From Solobacterium sp. (GTDB lineage Bacteria > Bacillota_I > Bacilli_A > Erysipelotrichales > Erysipelotrichaceae): 7,991 bases of DNA. Location of the stretch: positions 1 through 7,991 of the forward strand of contig JAFWEA010000120.1 in NCBI GenBank assembly GCA_017543005.1. The letters run 5' to 3'. The position numbers were made by a program, and so were the translations under genes. Positions 1 to 6,395 of the stretch are shown one piece after another. Below the pieces are notes generated by a model. It was not told where the DNA came from, ran no database searches, and saw only the letters and a list, made by a program, of their open reading frames with translations. Each line of letters starts with the position of its first letter. The first letter of the stretch is position 1.

Positions 1-1752
1 ATCAATGAGATTCCGCTGCGGTATATCGATCACATGACGCACTTCCTGATGGTCGTCATCCCGGCAGCCCTGATCCTGTACTATATCAACCGCCTGTATC
101 ACAGCGTCTGGCGCTTTGCCAGCGTCACGGAAGTCTACCGGATTGCCGTAACCTATATCATCATCGGCATTCTGACGATCTGCCTGAATTTCTTCAATTA
201 TTTCTTTATCCCCCGCAGCTGCCTGACAATCGGGTATATTTTCAGTCTGTTCTTCTGTGTGCTGATCCGGTTCTCCAACCGCTTCCTGCATTATTTCCGG
301 GCCCGCTATGCCAGCGGTGAGGATTATGAGAATGTCCTGCTGATCGGTGCCGGCCAGGCCGCCCGTGAGATCATCCATGACATCCGCATGGGCGAGCACA
401 GCCAGTACCGCATCCGGGCCATCGTGGATGACAGCAGGCTCAAGCAGGGCCGTGACCTGGAAGGCATCCGCATCGAGGGCGGCCGGGACGATATTCCCGA
501 CCTGGTTAAGAAATACGATATCAAGCGCATCATCTTCGCAATTACGAACATCTCTGCCCATGACCGCAGTGAGATCCTCAACATATGCAAGGATACCGGC
601 TGCCGCCTGCAGATCATTCCGAGTCTCTACGGCTTTTATGCCGGCACGATGACCGTTGCCAAGCTGCGTGACGTCAGCCTGGAAGACCTGCTCGGCCGGG
701 ATGAAATCAAAGTCAACAACGACGAAATCATGAATTACCTGACCGGCAAGACGATCATGGTTACCGGGGCCGGCGGTTCCATCGGCTCCGAACTGTCCCG
801 TCAGATCGCCGCCGCCTCCCCGAAGCAGCTGATCCTGTTTGATATCTATGAAAATACAACCTATGAAATCCAGCTGGAACTGAAGAAGAATTACCCGCAC
901 ATGGACCTCGTGGTGCTGATCGGCAGCGTCACGGACGAGGACCGGGTCCGCAGCATCCTGATGCAATACCGGCCCCAGATCATCTACCACGCGGCGGCCC
1001 ACAAGCATGTCCCGCTCATGGAAGACAGTCCCAACGAAGCCATCAAAAACAATACCCTGGGTACATATACCATGGCGAGACTTGCGGATGAAGCCGGCGT
1101 GGAGCACTTCCTGCTGATCAGCACAGACAAAGCCGTCAACCCGACGAATATCATGGGTGCTTCCAAGCGGCTGTGCGAGATGATCATTCAGATGATGGCC
1201 AGAAAGAGCAGCACCACCATTTACTCCGCTGTCCGGTTCGGCAATGTGCTCGGCTCCAACGGCAGCGTCATCCCGCTGTTCAAGAAACAGATCGCCGAAG
1301 GCGGTCCGGTTACCGTAACCGACAAGGATATCATCCGCTATTTCATGACCATTCCGGAAGCCGTCTCACTGGTCCTGCAGGCAAGTTATTATGCCCGGGG
1401 CGGCGAAATCTTTGTGCTGGACATGGGCAAGCCGGTCAAGATTGATGACATGGCCAGAAACCTGATCCGGCTGTCCGGATATGAGCCCGACAAGGATATC
1501 CAGATCGTCTATACCGGTCTGCGGCCCGGAGAGAAACTCTATGAGGAACTGCTCATGGATGAAGAAGGCATGCAGAAAACCGGAAATGATCTGATCTATA
1601 TCGGTCATCCGATATCATTTGATGATGCCGTATTTGAGCATGACCTGGAAACCCTGCAGGAAATGTCATATCAGAATGCCGAAGATATTGAACAGATCGT
1701 TGCCGGAATTGTTCCTACCTACCATCCGGCCAGAAACGGAGAACGGGCATGA
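1..1752 (+). CDS. Membrane-bound nucleotide-sugar 4,6-dehydratase, CapD/PglF/WbpM family (5' partial)
   Basis: Probably removes water from a UDP-HexNAc (typically UDP-GlcNAc) to give the UDP-4-keto-6-deoxy sugar used for QuiNAc, FucNAc or bacillosamine-type residues. The frame is open to base 1, so the ATG at 34 is probably internal and the true start lies upstream. Numbering from that ATG: hydrophobic membrane segments at about 4-18, 35-59 and 63-80 (the family has about four, so the first is missing); a first Rossmann domain begins near residue 100 (LLIGAGQAA); the catalytic SDR domain begins near 240 with VTGAGGSIGS. STDKA (363-367) and MGASK (374-378) match the family active site, where Met replaces the usual SDR Tyr (M-x3-K). 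The gene overlaps the next by ATGA. The exact sugar substrate is not determined by the sequence. Family assignment is secure. Confidence 0.93.
   Translation: MNEIPLRYIDHMTHFLMVVIPAALILYYINRLYHSVWRFASVTEVYRIAVTYIIIGILTICLNFFNYFFIPRSCLTIGYIFSLFFCVLIRFSNRFLHYFRARYASGEDYENVLLIGAGQAAREIIHDIRMGEHSQYRIRAIVDDSRLKQGRDLEGIRIEGGRDDIPDLVKKYDIKRIIFAITNISAHDRSEILNICKDTGCRLQIIPSLYGFYAGTMTVAKLRDVSLEDLLGRDEIKVNNDEIMNYLTGKTIMVTGAGGSIGSELSRQIAAASPKQLILFDIYENTTYEIQLELKKNYPHMDLVVLIGSVTDEDRVRSILMQYRPQIIYHAAAHKHVPLMEDSPNEAIKNNTLGTYTMARLADEAGVEHFLLISTDKAVNPTNIMGASKRLCEMIIQMMARKSSTTIYSAVRFGNVLGSNGSVIPLFKKQIAEGGPVTVTDKDIIRYFMTIPEAVSLVLQASYYARGGEIFVLDMGKPVKIDDMARNLIRLSGYEPDKDIQIVYTGLRPGEKLYEELLMDEEGMQKTGNDLIYIGHPISFDDAVFEHDLETLQEMSYQNAEDIEQIVAGIVPTYHPARNGERA
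1738..1742 (+). promoter_or_regulatory. Ribosome binding site for the epimerase gene
   Basis: GGAGA lies 6 nt upstream of the ATG at 1749, inside the last codons of the dehydratase gene. It supports the ATGA start despite the unusual N-terminal extension of the product. Confidence 0.7.
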
Positions 1753-2672
1753 CTGCCGCCTTCGCTGTTAATAGCAGCCCTCTGCATAACTGCAGTGCGG
1801 CTGAATTCTGCACCTATGGCCTGCCGCTGCGGCAGGACCCGGCAGCTTCGCGCAGAATTCTATTTGTCGGCAAAAACAGTTATATCGGCAGTCATCTGCA
1901 GCAGTATCTGGGAGAAGAAAACTATACTCTGGACGAACTGAATGCCCGGGGGCTGGTACCGGCTGCATCCATGTTCTATGGCTGGGATACGGTTGTATTC
2001 CTGGCGGCCATCGTACATCAGAAAGAAACAGCGGAAAACCGGGAACTGTATTACGCAGTTAACCGCGACCTGGCCATAAAGACAGCAGAAGCAGCAAAAG
2101 AAGCCGGAGTCAGGCACTTCATCATCATGAGCACAATGTCTGTCTACGGCGTTGAAACCGGGACTATCACAAAAGCCACAAAAGCGGCGCCGGTCACTCA
2201 CTATGGGTCTTCCAAACAGCAGGCCGATGAAATCATCTGGGCCATGCGTGATGATAACTTCATGGTTACCATTCTGCGGCCCCCGATGGTCTACGGGAAG
2301 GGCTGCCACGGCAATTACCAGCTGCTGCGCAGTTTTGTCCTTTCCTCTCCGGTGTTCCCTGCCTATGAAAACCGCCGCAGCATGATTTTTATCGAAAATC
2401 TCTGCACTTTTATGAAGGAAATCATCGATCTCGGCCGGGAGGGTGTCTTCTTTCCGCAGGACAGTGAATACGTATGCACCAGTGAACTGGTCCGGCACAT
2501 CGCTGCGGAAAACAATCACCGGATCATCATGACCAGAATCTTCAATCCGCTGATCCGGCTGTTCCGGACGGCCGTCATAAAAAAGGTATTCGGTTCACTG
2601 ACCTATGAACAGACGGAACCGGTCAGTGCATATTCTTTCAAGGAAGCGATCCGCCTGACCGAACGGCAGTAA
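1749..2672 (+). CDS. NAD-dependent epimerase/dehydratase (extended SDR), probable nucleotide-sugar 4-epimerase or 4-ketoreductase
   Basis: A 307-residue cytoplasmic extended short-chain dehydrogenase/reductase. The nucleotide-binding loop is VGKNSYIGS (40-48), which fits the GKNSYIG variant I recall for this group in Bacillota polysaccharide loci. The active site is Ser128/Thr129 in MSTMSVYG plus Y152-x3-K156 (YGSSK). The start ATG overlaps the upstream stop (ATGA), and GGAGA at 1738-1742 gives a 6-nt spacing, so translation is coupled to the dehydratase. Residues 1-34 precede the first beta strand (RRILFVG) and look non-homologous; no in-frame ATG, GTG or TTG lies between residue 2 and the glycine loop, so the extension cannot be trimmed away by choosing a later standard start. 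By context it may reduce or epimerise the 4-keto sugar made by the preceding enzyme, as WbpV or WbpK do after WbpM; this is inference. Confidence 0.88.
   Translation: MTAAFAVNSSPLHNCSAAEFCTYGLPLRQDPAASRRILFVGKNSYIGSHLQQYLGEENYTLDELNARGLVPAASMFYGWDTVVFLAAIVHQKETAENRELYYAVNRDLAIKTAEAAKEAGVRHFIIMSTMSVYGVETGTITKATKAAPVTHYGSSKQQADEIIWAMRDDNFMVTILRPPMVYGKGCHGNYQLLRSFVLSSPVFPAYENRRSMIFIENLCTFMKEIIDLGREGVFFPQDSEYVCTSELVRHIAAENNHRIIMTRIFNPLIRLFRTAVIKKVFGSLTYEQTEPVSAYSFKEAIRLTERQ
1803..1860. repeat. Nested inverted repeat inside the epimerase N-terminal extension
   Basis: The outer arms are GAATTCTGC (1803-1811) and GCAGAATTC (1852-1860), a perfect 9-bp inverted repeat. Between them sits CCTGCCGC (1820-1827), T1828, GCGGCAGG (1829-1836), a perfect 8-bp palindrome with a one-base centre; as RNA it would fold as a 6-bp stem with a 5-nt loop. 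The element lies within codons that precede the conserved SDR fold. Function is unknown; it could be a remnant of a regulatory hairpin or a small repeat element. Confidence 0.6.
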
Positions 2673-2676
2673 ACGA

Positions 2677-2708
2677 AAAAACAATTCTCTGTCCTGAGAA
2701 TTGTTTTT
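2677..2708. terminator. Bidirectional Rho-independent terminator between convergent operons
   Basis: The core is a perfect stem ACAATTCTC / GAGAATTGT with a 6-nt loop (TGTCCT), extended by four A-T pairs to 13 bp. On the + strand it is followed by TTTTGTT and on the minus strand by TTTTTTCG, so it can end both the dehydratase/epimerase transcript and the glycosyltransferase transcript. It fills the 63-nt gap between the two convergent stop codons. Confidence 0.9.
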
Positions 2709-2735
2709 GTTATTCGGGACAGACTGACGGGATTT

Positions 2736-3689
2736 TCACAGAACCAGGCGGATCAGCCGGCAGAGATTCCTGTAGCCCAGCACGCTGCAGGCCATATGCA
2801 GCAGCCTGACTTTGCGGCTGGTTCCGCTGTATTTCATGATGTTCTTATATCCGGCCAGTTCATTGATGCACGCCGTCGGCACTTCCTCAGCCCTGGCCTG
2901 CCAGACAAAAAACGTCGCAAACTGGAAGGCCGTATAGATCTGCAGGAATCTCTTCTGATCACCTTCTGTCTGTTCACACAGCCGCAGACAGGCCATGATA
3001 TTGTCTTTTCTGTCGGTACAGTGCTTTTCGCTGTAACTGTAGCGGGAAGATCCTTCCCGCTGCCGGTACATGTAGAAATTCTCATTGACATAGTCGAATG
3101 ACCGGGCTGCCAGCAGGAGTTCCGCTGACCAGGCCACATCTTCTGAGTGCACTCCCTCCGCAAAAGTCAGGCCGTCCGCAAAGATGCGCCGGGCAATGAT
3201 CTTGTTGCAGGGACTGGCAATGTACAGTCCGCGCTCAAACAGATAGCTCAGCTGATCTTCCCGCTTTTCCAGAGCCGGCATATCACCGGCCGTAAAATAC
3301 GGTTCCTGACGGTTTTCCTTCTCCCAGTATTTGACATAAGAAAAGTTCAGCAGCTCAGCGCCTGTTTTTTCAAGTCTTTCAGCCAGACGCTCCAGGGCCC
3401 CGCTGTCAGCCCAGAAATCATCCCCGTCCAGAAAGATGATATAGTCCCCGGCTGCCTGCCGGACGCCTGTATTGCGGGCTGTCGCCTGCCCGTCGTGCAG
3501 GTTTTCAATCACGGTTACCCGATCATCCGCGGCGGCTATATCCCGGCAGACGGAGACGGATGCGTCCTGTGAGCCATCATCCACCACGATCAGTTCCAGA
3601 TCCCGGTATGTCTGATTCAGGACGCTTTCCAGGCACTGCCGGATATACTTTTCCAGGTTATACACCGGTACAATTACACTGATTTTCAT
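2736..3689 (-). CDS. Glycosyltransferase family 2
   Basis: A 317-residue inverting GT-A glycosyltransferase, expected to add one sugar from a nucleotide-sugar donor to the lipid-linked repeat unit at the cytoplasmic face. The N-terminus is the typical family opening (ISVIVPVYNLEKYI, residues 3-16). DDGS at 37-40 is the usual nucleotide-binding motif, and LDGDD at 87-91 carries the metal-binding aspartates (D-x-D). ATARNTGV (69-76) matches the conserved ARN helix. The C-terminal half, including FYMYRQREGSSRYS, is the variable acceptor region; no membrane segment is obvious. The start overlaps the upstream glycosyltransferase stop (ATGA) and has GGAGA 7 nt upstream, inside that gene. Donor and acceptor cannot be read from the sequence. 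Confidence 0.92.
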   Translation of the reverse strand: MKISVIVPVYNLEKYIRQCLESVLNQTYRDLELIVVDDGSQDASVSVCRDIAAADDRVTVIENLHDGQATARNTGVRQAAGDYIIFLDGDDFWADSGALERLAERLEKTGAELLNFSYVKYWEKENRQEPYFTAGDMPALEKREDQLSYLFERGLYIASPCNKIIARRIFADGLTFAEGVHSEDVAWSAELLLAARSFDYVNENFYMYRQREGSSRYSYSEKHCTDRKDNIMACLRLCEQTEGDQKRFLQIYTAFQFATFFVWQARAEEVPTACINELAGYKNIMKYSGTSRKVRLLHMACSVLGYRNLCRLIRLVL

Positions 3690-4828
3690 CTGTCATTCTC
3701 CGGGACAAGCCCATAGATTTCCTTCATGATCTGCATGACATTGGCAATATCGTATTCCTTCATGCCCTGCTGTGCCTTCTCTCCGGCGGCAGCTGCTTCT
3801 TCCGGTGATGAGAGCACCTGCAGGATCCGGGCGGAAAGACTGTCCCTGTCCTTCCGGATCAGCCAGCCGTTTTCCCCGTTCCGGATCAGGTCATGATTGC
3901 CGCGGATATCCGAGGCGATGACCGGCCGGCCCGCCGCCATGGCTTCCATGACCGCCACCGGGAGACCCTCCTGTCTGGACATGAAGACAAAGAGATCCGC
4001 AGCCTGCAGGATTTCCTGCACATCATAACGGAAGCCAAGCAGGTGCACATGGCCGCTGACCCCCAGTTCCTCCGCCAGTTTCTCAAGATATTCCTTCAGG
4101 GCCCCGTTGCCGCAGACCAGATAATGCATGCGGGCAAATAACGGTTCATCCTTCAGTTCGGCAAGGGCTCTGATTACTGCCTCATGATTCTTTCTGACGG
4201 TCATCTCACCGACCGACAGCAGCACCAGATCATCCGGCGCAAGCCCCAGTTCCTGTTTTTTCCTGGCGGCATCCACGGTAATCCCGGCAAACTTTTCCGT
4301 ATCAATGCCGATCCCCGGGATCAGTTTGACATCACAGCGGTTGAAGGCCTTTGCCCGGTCATAATCTTCTTTGTTGATGGTAATCAGCACATCCGTGTCC
4401 TTGGCAAAATGCTTCTCCACCGGATAATACAGCAGCCAGTTCTTCAGCGGGGCGCCGGTAAAGAAATGAAATCCGTGCGCAGTATAGTAAACTTTCGCCC
4501 CGTTCTTCCTGGCCTTACGCGCTGCCATCCGGCCGATCACACCGCCGACCGGTGTATTGCAGTGAATGATATCGAACTGTTCCCGGTCAATAATCTCTTC
4601 CAGCTGCTTCAGGGCTTTCATATTGTCACTGCTGAAAGGACTTCTGGCAAACGGTACATCGTAATAGTGATCACAGTACGGAATGACACATTCTTCCCCT
4701 GCGTCATAGTCATTCTTTGCGGCCACGGCAGTTTCCCAGCCCAGTTCCTTCATCATCCGGATATACGGCAGATGAAATACAGCAATATGAATCTTTACAA
4801 CAGTTGCGACAAACAGAATTTTCGGCAT
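3686..4828 (-). CDS. Glycosyltransferase family 4 (GT-B), EpsD-like
   Basis: A 380-residue retaining GT-B glycosyltransferase and first gene of the two-gene glycosyltransferase unit. The opening, KILFVATV followed by FHLPYIRMMKELGW (18-31), resembles EpsD-type enzymes of Bacillota exopolysaccharide loci. The N-domain has TAHGFHFF (116-123). The C-domain has LSVGEMTVRKNHE (204-216) and the E-x7-E donor-binding motif, Glu287 to Glu295 (EGLPVAVME), followed by AAGRPVIAS. The ATG at 4828 has AGAGGA (4835-4840) six bases upstream. The gene ends in an ATGA overlap with the family 2 gene, so the two are probably made together and act in succession on the same repeat unit. The sugar transferred is unknown; EpsD-like in sequence does not prove the same chemistry. 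Confidence 0.92.
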   Translation of the reverse strand: MPKILFVATVVKIHIAVFHLPYIRMMKELGWETAVAAKNDYDAGEECVIPYCDHYYDVPFARSPFSSDNMKALKQLEEIIDREQFDIIHCNTPVGGVIGRMAARKARKNGAKVYYTAHGFHFFTGAPLKNWLLYYPVEKHFAKDTDVLITINKEDYDRAKAFNRCDVKLIPGIGIDTEKFAGITVDAARKKQELGLAPDDLVLLSVGEMTVRKNHEAVIRALAELKDEPLFARMHYLVCGNGALKEYLEKLAEELGVSGHVHLLGFRYDVQEILQAADLFVFMSRQEGLPVAVMEAMAAGRPVIASDIRGNHDLIRNGENGWLIRKDRDSLSARILQVLSSPEEAAAAGEKAQQGMKEYDIANVMQIMKEIYGLVPENDR

Positions 4829-4834
4829 GAGCGT

Positions 4835-4840
4835 TCCTCT
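4835..4840 (-). promoter_or_regulatory. Ribosome binding site for the family 4 glycosyltransferase gene
   Basis: AGAGGA on the minus strand lies 6 nt before the ATG at 4828. Upstream, between this site and the terminator at 4886-4903, a TTGGCA -35-like hexamer is present, but no convincing -10 hexamer sits at canonical spacing. Whether this unit has its own promoter is therefore unresolved. Confidence 0.65.
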
Positions 4841-4885
4841 TGTTTCTAACCTATTCTACCCGAATCAATGCCAAACATAAAGAAA

Positions 4886-4903
4886 CCGGTGCAAAATCAC
4901 CGG
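4886..4903 (-). terminator. Rho-independent terminator after rfbC
   Basis: Read on the minus strand, a CCGGTG / CACCGG stem with a 6-nt loop is followed by TTTCTTTAT, 9 nt downstream of the rfbC stop codon. It separates the rhamnose unit from the downstream glycosyltransferase unit. The stem is only 6 bp and the U-tract is interrupted, so some read-through is plausible. Confidence 0.75.
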
Positions 4904-4912
4904 CTGTATGCA

Positions 4913-5485
4913 TTATTTGAAATTATCCCAATGCCTGTCCTTTTCGCTCAGCTGCAGTGGTGTGCCGTCTTCCAGGGTATATGTACCGCTTTCATTCATT
5001 ATCACTGAGGGCCACGCGATCTTCAGACCAGGCGCATTCCAGGCAATACCGCCCTCATCATCAGGATGCCAGTAATCCGTCTCCTTGTAGGCAAACAGTG
5101 CCCTGTCACTCAGGACCAGATAGCCATGAGCGAATCCTTTGTCTATATACATCATTTTCCGGTTTTTTGAAGACAGTATCTCACCGTGCCACTTTCCGTA
5201 TGTAGGACTGTCCCGGCGGATATCAACCGCAACATCAAAAACTTTTCCCTCCAGAACACTGATCAGTTTTCCCTGAGGATAGCGGATCTGATAATGGAGC
5301 CCGCGCAGTACACCTTTTTCCGACATGGCCAGATTATCCTGAACAAAATGCAGATCCAGACCCGCCTCAATCATTTCCCGCTGATTGTATGTTTCCATGA
5401 AGAATCCGCGGCTGTCTCCATGAACTGTCGGTTCGATAAGAAACAACCCTTCAATTTCTGTTCCTGTCACTTTGATCTGTGCCAT
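4913..5485 (-). CDS. rfbC: dTDP-4-dehydrorhamnose 3,5-epimerase (RmlC)
   Basis: Converts dTDP-4-keto-6-deoxy-glucose to dTDP-4-keto-L-rhamnose, the third step of dTDP-L-rhamnose synthesis in the cytosol. The 190-residue product has the RmlC cupin landmarks: GDSRGFFMETYN (23-34), RGLHYQ with the catalytic His64, Lys73 in PQGK, FAHGY (118-122), the catalytic-position Tyr133, and LSEKD ending at Asp183, the usual partner of the His. The start at 5485 is chosen because GGAGG (5495-5499) lies 9 nt upstream; the longer in-frame ATG at 5506 has no such site. The gene overlaps the rfbD 3' end by 35 nt in another frame. WNAP (149-152) replaces the common WNDP, and about eight extra residues precede LSEKD. 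Neither change touches the catalytic residues. Confidence 0.95.
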   Translation of the reverse strand: MAQIKVTGTEIEGLFLIEPTVHGDSRGFFMETYNQREMIEAGLDLHFVQDNLAMSEKGVLRGLHYQIRYPQGKLISVLEGKVFDVAVDIRRDSPTYGKWHGEILSSKNRKMMYIDKGFAHGYLVLSDRALFAYKETDYWHPDDEGGIAWNAPGLKIAWPSVIMNESGTYTLEDGTPLQLSEKDRHWDNFK

Positions 5486-6377
5486 TGTTTTCTGCCTCCA
5501 GTACATTCAGGTACCGGATCAGGGCATTGCGCCAGTGCGGGAGTAATAGAAACCCGTTCTGCATGAGTCTGCTCTGATCCAGCCGGCTGTTCAGCGGCCG
5601 CCTTGCGGCAGCCCCGTATGTGTCTGTCGAAACCGGAAGCACTTCCGTCTTGCTGTGTGTAAGAGCCATGATTTCCCGGGCGAAGTCATACCAGGAGAGG
5701 TAATCCCCGGAGTTTGTTGCGTGATAGTATCCGTACCGGTCTGTTTCGATCATATCAGCCAGCAGGACACTGAGATCCGGCGCATAGGTCGGCCTGCCAA
5801 TCTGATCACAGACCACCTTGATGACATCACGTTTACGGCCAAGATCTGCCATCGTTCTGACATAATTCTTTCCGTGCGGCCCGAATACCCATGATGTGCG
5901 GACAATGAAATGTTTTTTCAGCTTTCTGACCGCCTCTTCGCCGGCAAGTTTTGAAGCCCCGTAGACATTCAGCGGGGCAAAGCACCGGTCATCGGGCTGC
6001 CAGGGCTCACTGCCGCTGCCATCAAAAACATAGTCTGTACTGAGATACAGCATGGGGATGTTTAAAGCCGCACAAGCTTTGGCAATATTTCCGGTTGCTT
6101 CACTGTTGACCGCATATACCGTGTCCCTGTTCGCCGGCTCCTCCGCCGCATCCACAGCCGTCCAGGCAGCACAGTGCATGACCGCCTCCGGTTTCTCATC
6201 CAGAATCATTTTCCTGACTCTGTCATGCTCCGTGATATCCATACGCAGTATCCTGTATTCCTTATAATCATTCGGTACAGTTCGGTCTGTTCCAATGACT
6301 GTGTATCCCCTGCCTGTCAGCTCACGCATCAATTCAGCTCCGACCTGTCCGGCGGCACCTGTCACAAGGATCTTCAT
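5451..6377 (-). CDS. rfbD: dTDP-4-dehydrorhamnose reductase (RmlD)
   Basis: Reduces dTDP-4-keto-L-rhamnose with NAD(P)H to dTDP-L-rhamnose, the last step of the pathway. The 308-residue product, close to the usual length, begins MKILVTGAAGQVG with the GxxGxxG cofactor loop at 7-13. It carries LSTDYVFDG (112-120, catalytic Thr114), Y139-x3-K143 in VYGASKLAGE, and RTSWVFGPHGKN, all hallmarks of RmlD. The start lies 18 nt after the stop of the GT-B-like gene; the nearest Shine-Dalgarno match, AAAGGA at 6391-6396, is about 13 nt away, longer than ideal. The 3' end overlaps rfbC. The rfbA and rfbB partners that make the substrate are not visible, so they must be elsewhere if the pathway is complete. 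Confidence 0.95.
   Translation of the reverse strand: MKILVTGAAGQVGAELMRELTGRGYTVIGTDRTVPNDYKEYRILRMDITEHDRVRKMILDEKPEAVMHCAAWTAVDAAEEPANRDTVYAVNSEATGNIAKACAALNIPMLYLSTDYVFDGSGSEPWQPDDRCFAPLNVYGASKLAGEEAVRKLKKHFIVRTSWVFGPHGKNYVRTMADLGRKRDVIKVVCDQIGRPTYAPDLSVLLADMIETDRYGYYHATNSGDYLSWYDFAREIMALTHSKTEVLPVSTDTYGAAARRPLNSRLDQSRLMQNGFLLLPHWRNALIRYLNVLEAENNGTDQSDRNRN
5495..5499 (-). promoter_or_regulatory. Ribosome binding site that sets the rfbC start
   Basis: GGAGG on the minus strand lies 9 nt upstream of ATG 5485 and inside the rfbD coding region. It favours the MAQIKV start over the ATG seven codons earlier at 5506, whose upstream bases show no Shine-Dalgarno match. Confidence 0.75.
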
Positions 6378-6395
6378 ATCTTATCTGCTATCCTT

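Noticed and set aside
34..36. ATG at 34 as the real start of the dehydratase
   Set aside because: The frame is open back to base 1, the encoded upstream residues fit the family, and the first membrane segment would be missing with this start.
1860..2519. Minus-strand open frame (219 codons) opposite the epimerase gene
   Set aside because: It is antisense to an unmistakable SDR gene, shows no recognisable motif, and has no operon context.
3147..3572. + strand open frame (141 codons) opposite the family 2 glycosyltransferase
   Set aside because: It covers the conserved DGDD and DDGS region on the opposite strand and has no domain of its own.
4184..4849. Long + strand open frame (221 codons) opposite the family 4 glycosyltransferase gene
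   Set aside because: It lies antisense to a gene with clear family motifs, has no recognisable domain, and its composition fits a complement-strand shadow.
5655..5894. + strand frame with a repeated GEVIPGEVIPG peptide, which looked like a small repeat protein
   Set aside because: It is antisense to the rfbD catalytic domain; the peptide repeat is a by-product of the rfbD sequence there.
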